DNA from: Candidatus Omnitrophota bacterium
GTDB taxonomy: Bacteria; Omnitrophota; Gorgyraeia; Gygaellales; Profunditerraquicolaceae
Length of the DNA: 10,205 bases
Direction: 5' to 3'
NCBI GenBank assembly: GCA_020062065.1
Contig: JAGUWZ010000093.1
Coordinates: forward strand, 1 to 10,205
Shown: positions 4,653-10,205 of the stretch, piece after piece
Numbering within the stretch: the stretch's first letter is position 1
How the letters are laid out: each line of letters starts with the position of its first letter
Position numbers and translations under genes: made by a program
The notes under the pieces: model-generated
Seen by the model: the letters and a program-made list of their open reading frames with translations, nothing else
Databases searched by the model: none
What the model was told of the DNA's origin: nothing

Positions 4653-5996
4653 TTGGATAGAGAAAGAATAGAGATTGAAAACGAGATTTTAAACAAACTG
4701 ACCGGTAAAATTTTCCTGCTTCAGGGTTTCACCCAGAAACGCGAAATTATCTTTCAGGCATTTCTTGAAGTCTATAATTCCCCCCGCTGTCAGAAGTTTG
4801 TTAAGAAATCCAAAGGTCTGGAGCTGGAAACTTTTTTTAATGAATTTTTGTCTTACGGTTTAATTGATGAGTTTTTGAATGACCCGGAAGTCGAAGACGT
4901 TATGATAAATTATCTTTCTCCCATTTACATTCATAAGTCAAAAATTGGTATGATTAAGACAGACAAGAGTTTTCCGTCTAGGGAAGAACTAGATTTGTTG
5001 ATTAAAAAGTTGATTGTCTTCTCAGGCAGGAAGACTATAAGAACTATCAATAATGTAGAACTTTCTGAAATAAAAGGAAGGGCAAACATCATTTATTCTC
5101 CTTTTGGTCCACAGATAACCATAACCCGGGCCAAAGAGAGGCCTTTGAGTATAGTTGAATTAATCCAGAATAAGTCTCTTAATCCTGAAGTGGCTGCGTT
5201 ATTTTGGGCTTATGTTGAGGGTTTGGGGGTGAAATCGGCAAATATTATTATTTCCGGAGGACCGGGAACCGGCAAGACTACTTTATTAAACGCCCTTTTT
5301 AATTTTATTCCCATTAATGACCGTGTTGTTGTTATCGAAGATACCCTGGAGTTAAATACCGAAGTGGAAGAAAACTGTTCGCGGCTGGAAAGCGATGAGG
5401 AAACCACTCTGGCGGATTTAGTAAAAAACTCTTTACGCATGCGTCCTGACAGAATAATTGTGGGAGAGGTTAGAGGCAGAGAGGCGCAGGATTTAATGAC
5501 CGCAATGAATATCGGTAAATACTGCATGGGCACCTTGCATGCCTCAACCGCCCGAGAAACAATAATCCGCTTGACCAACGAACCGATGAATGTGCCCCAG
5601 ATGCTTGTAAATCTCGTGGATGTTTTTGTGATTATGCGGCGTTACAACATTGACGGCAAGATTATACGGGTGGTAGGGGAATTGGTGGAGACAGCAGGGA
5701 TGGAAAAAAACACCGTGCTGTTGTCCCCGCTGTGGTCGTATAATTTGGCTGAGGTTAGTTTTGCTGAATCTGCGGTAAGCAGCGTATACAGGGACAGGCT
5801 CGCCCAGGTAAGCGGCAGAACTCCGAAAGACATCTTGGATGAAATTAAACGGCGGGCTAAAGTAATCAAGAGAATGGTGGAAAAAGATATAAAGGATTTC
5901 AAACAGGTAACCGCTATTTGCCGTAAATATATAAATGACCCACATTCAGTATTAGAAGAACTGGATTTAAAGAAAGAGAATTTGCATCATCAGTAG
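4653..5996 (+). CDS. cpaF: CpaF-family type II/IV secretion ATPase with archaeal-type C-terminus
   Basis: A 447-residue hexameric secretion ATPase that powers assembly of pili or related filaments at the inner membrane. Motifs in order: a helical N-terminal domain (to about 150), Walker A GGPGTGKTT (202-210), Asp box VVIEDTLEL (226-234), Walker B RIIVGEVRG (267-275) and His box GTLHASTARET (293-303), all intact. The C-terminal segment 398-437 (IKRRAKVIKRMVE, then DFKQV, KYINDPHSVLEEL) resembles the helical tail of archaeal FlaI/ArlI and archaeal-type GspE ATPases rather than the short end of bacterial CpaF. The start is TTG with a good Shine-Dalgarno site. No pilin, TadB/TadC or other assembly gene is near, so its filament cannot be named; it is simply first in an operon with DNA-replication and repair genes. 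Confidence 0.88.
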   Translation: MDRERIEIENEILNKLTGKIFLLQGFTQKREIIFQAFLEVYNSPRCQKFVKKSKGLELETFFNEFLSYGLIDEFLNDPEVEDVMINYLSPIYIHKSKIGMIKTDKSFPSREELDLLIKKLIVFSGRKTIRTINNVELSEIKGRANIIYSPFGPQITITRAKERPLSIVELIQNKSLNPEVAALFWAYVEGLGVKSANIIISGGPGTGKTTLLNALFNFIPINDRVVVIEDTLELNTEVEENCSRLESDEETTLADLVKNSLRMRPDRIIVGEVRGREAQDLMTAMNIGKYCMGTLHASTARETIIRLTNEPMNVPQMLVNLVDVFVIMRRYNIDGKIIRVVGELVETAGMEKNTVLLSPLWSYNLAEVSFAESAVSSVYRDRLAQVSGRTPKDILDEIKRRAKVIKRMVEKDIKDFKQVTAICRKYINDPHSVLEELDLKKENLHHQ

Positions 5997-6021
5997 TTTT
6001 TTAAAAAAAAATCTTGCAACC

Positions 6022-7596
6022 ATGTCATATATTGTTTTTGCCTTAAAGTGGCGGCCGAAAAATTTCGATGAAATAGTCGGTCAGGACCATATCGTTACTA
6101 CCCTTGCAAACGCCATCCAGAGAAACAGGCTCGCGCACGCATATCTATTTGCCGGTCCCCGGGGTGTAGGTAAGACTTCCACTGCTCGCATATTAGCCAG
6201 GGCGCTTAATTGTAAAGACGGCCCAACTGATAGGCCTTGCGGAAAATGTCCCTCTTGCCTTGAGATATTCTCTGGCCGCTCACTTGATGTCATTGAAATA
6301 GACGGCGCTTCTAACCGCGGGATAGATGAAATCAGGACATTGCGGGAAAATGTAAAATTTTCCCCGACAATTGGCAAATTCAAGATTTATATAATAGATG
6401 AAGTGCATCAGATTACCACTGACGGTTTCAACGCCTTGCTTAAAACCCTGGAAGAACCACCTGAGTTTGTAAAGTTTATCTTCGCTACTACCCAGCCGCA
6501 AAAAGTTCCTCCCACGATACTTTCCCGCTGTCAGCGCATGGATTTCCGGCGGATTTCAATAATGGAAATTATCCAGCAGCTGGAAAGAATAATTTCGGCG
6601 GAGAAAGTCAATGTAGATAAAGAGGTATTATTTGCTATTGCCCGAGCCAGCGACGGGTCTTTAAGGGATGCGGAGTCCACACTTGATCAACTGATTGCAT
6701 TTACCAAAGATAAAGTTTCTCTGCAAGACGTCGTTTCTATGCTCGGGATGGTTGAGCAGACAGTTCTTTTTGATATCACTGATAAAATAATCCATCATGA
6801 TGCAGGCGCTGCCTTGAAATTGCTTAATGATATTATTGATAAGGGAAAGGATACAGGGATATTATTGGCAAACCTTATCGAACATTTCCGCAACCTGATG
6901 ATTGCCAAAGTTACGGGGGCAGATTCACGGTTAATTGACCTGCCCCAGGAAACTTGTGAAAGATTATCAGAGCAAGCCAATCTTTTAAGTCTGGAGGAGA
7001 TATTCAATGGTTTTAATGTATTAGCCAATACCCAGGAGATGGCTAGAAGATTAGAATCTTTACGCATACCTTTGGAGATAAGTTTGGTAAAGTTGGCCCG
7101 CCCGGAAAAAAGACAACAGTTTAGAAACGCTGTGCCAGAGAATCCCGCTGAAGAAAAAATTCCGCCTCTAAAAGAGAGGGTATTGCTAACGCCGACTACG
7201 TCGGTAAAAAAAGTTGAAGAACCAGAGCAATCCTTGGAAGTATCCTCTTTGGTTTCTCTCAACCAGGTAAAAGAGCTCTGGCAGACAATTATTCAGAAGA
7301 TCGGCAAAATTAAGATGTCCGTGGCTACGTATTTGAATGAAGGCATTCCTGCCAAATTAGAGGGTAATGTCTTAACTGTATCTTTACCCAAGAATCATTT
7401 ACTGCATAAAGAGACGCTGGAGAAAAAAGAAAATAAGGCAATTATCGAAAACAATGCATGCGAATTGTTGAATACTAATTTAAAAATCAATTTTGTGCTT
7501 TCCAAGGAAGAAAACAAGAGCGAAGGCCCAGAAGAACACCGATCTGTTCGTTCTGCTCTGGAGATGTTTAACGGAAGGTTGATAAAAGAAGAATAA
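6022..7596 (+). CDS. dnaX: DNA polymerase III subunit gamma/tau
   Basis: Clamp-loader ATPase of the bacterial replisome that, with delta and delta', loads the beta clamp. The N-terminus (LKWRPKNFDEIVGQ) is diagnostic and fixes the ATG start. Motifs: Walker A GPRGVGKTS (45-53), zinc module C64, C73, C76, C79, Walker B IIDEVH (124-129), SRC arginine finger (168-170) and sensor 2 GSLRD (212-216). Domain III ends near 361, then a variable proline/glutamate-rich linker (about 362-412) and a C-terminal domain. At 524 residues it is shorter than E. coli tau (643). There is no Shine-Dalgarno site; an AT tract (5998-6012) precedes it. It starts 25 bases after the ATPase gene and ends one base before recR. 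A slippery A7 run in the linker may give a shorter gamma form. Confidence 0.96.
   Translation: MSYIVFALKWRPKNFDEIVGQDHIVTTLANAIQRNRLAHAYLFAGPRGVGKTSTARILARALNCKDGPTDRPCGKCPSCLEIFSGRSLDVIEIDGASNRGIDEIRTLRENVKFSPTIGKFKIYIIDEVHQITTDGFNALLKTLEEPPEFVKFIFATTQPQKVPPTILSRCQRMDFRRISIMEIIQQLERIISAEKVNVDKEVLFAIARASDGSLRDAESTLDQLIAFTKDKVSLQDVVSMLGMVEQTVLFDITDKIIHHDAGAALKLLNDIIDKGKDTGILLANLIEHFRNLMIAKVTGADSRLIDLPQETCERLSEQANLLSLEEIFNGFNVLANTQEMARRLESLRIPLEISLVKLARPEKRQQFRNAVPENPAEEKIPPLKERVLLTPTTSVKKVEEPEQSLEVSSLVSLNQVKELWQTIIQKIGKIKMSVATYLNEGIPAKLEGNVLTVSLPKNHLLHKETLEKKENKAIIENNACELLNTNLKINFVLSKEENKSEGPEEHRSVRSALEMFNGRLIKEE
7192..7263 (+). promoter_or_regulatory. Candidate programmed -1 frameshift site in dnaX
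   Basis: Seven A (7206-7212) sit in the phase A-AAA-AAA of the zero frame (GTA AAA AAA GTT, residues 395-398). After a -1 slip the next codon is AGT (7212-7214) and then TGA (7215-7217), giving a 398-residue product that keeps domains I-III. Directly downstream, 7213-7227 pairs with 7247-7263: 15 bp, one of them a G-T wobble, with single bulges at 7253 and 7258 and a 19-nt loop. Just upstream, CCGAC (7192-7196) pairs with GTCGG (7200-7204). In E. coli dnaX an A-AAA-AAG run, a near TGA and a downstream stem make gamma in the same way. No Shine-Dalgarno-like stimulator is seen at the expected 10 bases upstream. Transcriptional slippage on A7 is an alternative. Confidence 0.6.
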
Positions 7597-7597
7597 T

Positions 7598-8197
7598 ATG
7601 GTTACTTACACCGGTTCGATTGAAAAATTAATAAACCTGTTAATCAAGTTGCCCGGCATCGGCAGGCGCAGCGCCGAACGCATCATCGGCTATATTCTTG
7701 ATTCGTCCGACGACGAAATAAAGAATCTTGCCGAGGCAGTTGTCAAAGTAAAGGAAAATGTGCATTTCTGCCGTATCTGCCATAATTTAAGCGAAGAGGA
7801 AACTTGTGCTATTTGCCGGGATCTTCGCAGGAACAAAAGTTTACTCTGTGTTGTGGAGAAACCAAGTGATGTCAGCTCAATTGAAAAAACAGAGGCATTC
7901 CGCGGTGTATATCATGTTCTCCTGGGAGCAATTGCTCCTCTTGAGGGCAAAGGCCCTTCGGATTTAAAAATTGACAGTTTAATTAAGAGGATTAAAGAGG
8001 AAAATATCCAGGAAGTAATCATTGCCACTGATTCCGATACAGAGGGTGAAACAACCGCTTTATACCTAGCTAAACTGATTAAGCCATTAGGCGTGAGTTT
8101 AAGCAGGATAGGTTTAGGTCTGCCTGTTGGTTCTAATTTGGAATACGCTGATTCCGCCACACTTTCTAAGGCCTTAGAATCCCGCCGGCCTGTTTAA
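7598..8197 (+). CDS. recR: Recombination mediator protein RecR
   Basis: RecR acts with RecO (and RecF) to load RecA on SSB-coated single-stranded DNA at gaps and stalled forks. It is complete at 199 residues: helix-hairpin-helix LPGIGRRSAER (18-28), zinc finger C58-x2-C61 and C70-x2-C73, and Toprim domain from CVVEKPSDV (84-92), then IIATDSDTEGE (141-151) and LPVGSNLEYADSATLSKALE (175-194). Most RecR proteins have ATNPxxEGE where this one has ATDSDTEGE, so it regains a D-x-D like catalytic Toprim enzymes. The ATG lies one base after the dnaX stop, which implies translational coupling. The usual ybaB gene between dnaX and recR is absent. Confidence 0.96.
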   Translation: MVTYTGSIEKLINLLIKLPGIGRRSAERIIGYILDSSDDEIKNLAEAVVKVKENVHFCRICHNLSEEETCAICRDLRRNKSLLCVVEKPSDVSSIEKTEAFRGVYHVLLGAIAPLEGKGPSDLKIDSLIKRIKEENIQEVIIATDSDTEGETTALYLAKLIKPLGVSLSRIGLGLPVGSNLEYADSATLSKALESRRPV

Positions 8198-8199
8198 AT

Positions 8200-10140
8200 A
8201 TGATTACCATAAGCAATCTTTCCAAAAGCTACGCTAAAAAAGTGCTTTTTAACAATCTTTCTTTAACCATTAACCCGGGAGAAAAGGTAGGGCTTATCGG
8301 TCCAAATGGGGCAGGAAAAACTACGCTTTTTTCTCTTATCCTCGGCGAGACCGAATCAGATTCAGGTAATATTCAGGTGAATAAAAATATCCGTATAGGA
8401 TATCTTCCGCAGGAATCAAGTTTTCACTCAGAGCGCACGGTTTTATCCGAACTTACTGAAGGCGATAAGACGGTTATGCAGCTTAAAAAAGAAATGCAGG
8501 AGCTTGAGGCAAATAATGCAGCAGGTCAAGACAGGTATGGTGAAATCCTGCATAATCTGGAGACGCTGGGTTACTTTGAGTTAGAACACAAGGCCAAAAA
8601 AATCTTAATGGGTCTGGGTTTTAAGGAAAGGGATTTTCACCGGCCGATAAACCAGTTAAGCGGCGGATGGCAGATGCGCACATTATTGGCAAAACTCTTA
8701 ACTTTTTATTACGACATTTTACTCCTTGACGAGCCGACCAATTATCTGGATTTAAACGCTGCGCTTTGGCTTAAAGATTTCCTGGCGCAATTTGACGGAA
8801 CCTTTATTATGATTTCCCACGACAAGGACTTCTTAAACGATGTTACAAATTATACCTTGATTCTGGAGAACGGCGGTATTTTTAAGGTTAAAGGAAATTA
8901 CCAGCATTACGAACAGATAAAAGCAGAAAAACAGCTGCATTTGGAAAAACAGTTTAAAGAGCAGGAAAAAAAGCGGGAACAACTGGAAAGATTTGTTGCC
9001 CGTTTCCATGCCCAGCCAAATAAAGCTGCGGCTGTGCGCGCTAAACGCACTGTATTGGAGAAAATGGCAAAAGAAAAGATTGTCCTGCCGCCAGATTCTC
9101 GTGAGAGTATCAGAAATTTTCATTTTCCTCCCACAACCAGAAGCGGGTATAAGGTAATATCTTTAGAACAAATTTCGAAATTTTACGGTGAAACAGTAGT
9201 GTATAAGGATTTTGATTTCCAGATAATCCAGGGAGAAAAAGCAGTTCTGGTGGGCGAGAACGGAGCAGGTAAATCCACGCTCTTAAAAATTATGGCTGGG
9301 GTGATTCCTATTGATAGCGGTAGCCGTATTCTCGGACACAATGTTGAAATAGGGTATTTCTCGCAGACGCGTATGGATGTGTTAAATCCAGAAAACACGG
9401 TTTTGCGTGAGGCATATTCTGCAGCGCCGGGGGGTATGGCTGAGTCTACCATTCGCACTATCTTGGGCGCATTTTTATTTACCGGCGATGATGCGCAAAA
9501 GAGAGTTAAGGTGCTTTCCGGAGGGGAGAAGAGCCGGCTAATACTGGCTAAATATCTGATTAACCCGCCGAATTTTCTTTTGCTGGATGAACCCACTACC
9601 CATCTTGACGTTGATGCAATAGAGGCGCTTATCCGGGCTTTAACAGAATACGCAGGAACCCTTGTTTTTATCAGCCACGATATTCATTTTGTGCGAACGC
9701 TAGCCAATGTAGTCTTTGAAGTCAAAGACGGCAGGGTAAGGAAATTTTCCGGTAATTTTGATTATTACATAGACAAGCAAACTCAAGCTGAGACGATAAT
9801 CTTAGAAAGTAAGCCAAAAGTCAAAATTGACCATAAGAAGATAGACGAAGAGAAGCAGAGGGCCAAAGAGCAAGAAAAATTGCGCCGCGAAGAGGAAAGA
9901 AAACGCAAAGTTCATAATTCCCAAATCCGTCAGCAGATAAATAAACTAGAAAAAGAAAAAGAAAAACTAAAACTTGAAAGTTATGCCAAGGCGCGCGCCC
10001 TCTCCAGCCCGCATATATATCGCGAGGAAGAAACTGCTAAATCGTATGGCAGAAGGTTGAAAGAGATTGAGAGTAAGATTTCAGAAATAGACAGTGAGAT
10101 TAAAGAACTGGAAACTAAACTAAACCTTTTTATTTGTTGA
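8200..10140 (+). CDS. ABC-F family ATP-binding protein (Uup/YdiF-like)
   Basis: A soluble 646-residue protein with two fused ABC ATPase domains and no membrane segment. ABC-F proteins bind the ribosome E site and aid translation, and some protect against antibiotics. Domain 1: Walker A GPNGAGKTT (34-42), signature LSGGW (153-157), Walker B ILLLDEPTN (173-181), H-loop SHD (206-208). A charged helical linker (about 235-310) separates it from domain 2: Walker A GENGAGKST (352-360), LSGGE (439-443), LLLDEPTTHLD (460-470), SHD (492-494). Both catalytic glutamates (E178, E464) are kept. The lysine/glutamate-rich coiled coil at about 540-645 resembles the C-terminal extension of Uup and YdiF. The ATG follows the recR stop by two bases, with no Shine-Dalgarno site, so coupling is likely. 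Whether it is a housekeeping or a resistance factor cannot be told; the operon suggests housekeeping. Confidence 0.93.
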   Translation: MITISNLSKSYAKKVLFNNLSLTINPGEKVGLIGPNGAGKTTLFSLILGETESDSGNIQVNKNIRIGYLPQESSFHSERTVLSELTEGDKTVMQLKKEMQELEANNAAGQDRYGEILHNLETLGYFELEHKAKKILMGLGFKERDFHRPINQLSGGWQMRTLLAKLLTFYYDILLLDEPTNYLDLNAALWLKDFLAQFDGTFIMISHDKDFLNDVTNYTLILENGGIFKVKGNYQHYEQIKAEKQLHLEKQFKEQEKKREQLERFVARFHAQPNKAAAVRAKRTVLEKMAKEKIVLPPDSRESIRNFHFPPTTRSGYKVISLEQISKFYGETVVYKDFDFQIIQGEKAVLVGENGAGKSTLLKIMAGVIPIDSGSRILGHNVEIGYFSQTRMDVLNPENTVLREAYSAAPGGMAESTIRTILGAFLFTGDDAQKRVKVLSGGEKSRLILAKYLINPPNFLLLDEPTTHLDVDAIEALIRALTEYAGTLVFISHDIHFVRTLANVVFEVKDGRVRKFSGNFDYYIDKQTQAETIILESKPKVKIDHKKIDEEKQRAKEQEKLRREEERKRKVHNSQIRQQINKLEKEKEKLKLESYAKARALSSPHIYREEETAKSYGRRLKEIESKISEIDSEIKELETKLNLFIC

Positions 10141-10205
10141 TCGGGCAATTACCGTGGGGCGTAGCTCTCTTTTTCTGTCTTATTGTTTTCAGTGGGAATC
10201 CTTCT

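Noticed and set aside
5705..5711. A-AAA-AAC slippery heptamer in phase within cpaF
   Set aside because: The -1 frame runs about ten codons to a stop, there is no obvious downstream stem, and the protein continues with conserved C-terminal helices; likely chance.
10141..10205. Possible terminator after the ABC-F gene
   Set aside because: T-rich sequence is present, but no stem of convincing length precedes it within the window.

Overview
The window looks like ordinary chromosome of an AT-rich bacterium, about 40% G+C in the housekeeping genes, with a small accessory stretch at its left edge. An AsmA-type envelope protein points to a diderm. Shine-Dalgarno sites are scarce, and a secretion ATPase with an archaeal-type tail precedes dnaX-recR. 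These traits would suit an uncultivated lineage such as Omnitrophota, but that placement is a guess from gene content. No rRNA gene, CRISPR array or intact insertion sequence is visible.

Layout. 1-80: tandem 30-bp palindromic units. 92-361: a small GIY-YIG nuclease gene starting at TTG, followed by more GATC-ended inverted repeats. 445-534: tRNA-Ser(GGA). 535-728: a structured intergenic stretch and the aroD promoter region. 729-1472: a very AT-rich aroD (type I 3-dehydroquinate dehydratase) closed by a strong terminator. 1606-3456: an AsmA-like inner-membrane protein. 3523-3596 and 3631-4083: tRNA-Arg(ACG) followed by tadA, the deaminase that acts on that tRNA. 4229-4317: tRNA-Ser(GCT). 4318-4652: a gene-poor stretch with REP-like repeats, a possible decayed minus-strand gene, and a promoter.

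4653-10140 is a compact plus-strand operon: CpaF-family secretion ATPase, dnaX (clamp-loader tau/gamma), recR (recombination mediator) and an ABC-F ATPase. Its gaps are 25, 1 and 2 bases. It probably starts at the extended -10 promoter at 4552-4560. dnaX and recR are usually separated by ybaB; here ybaB is missing.

The best signal for follow-up is inside dnaX: an in-phase A-AAA-AAA slippery run at 7206-7212, a TGA reached one codon later in the -1 frame, and a 15-bp stem-loop directly downstream. This has the architecture of the E. coli tau/gamma frameshift and would yield a 398-residue gamma-like product. The tRNA-Arg(ACG)/tadA pairing is the second notable feature.
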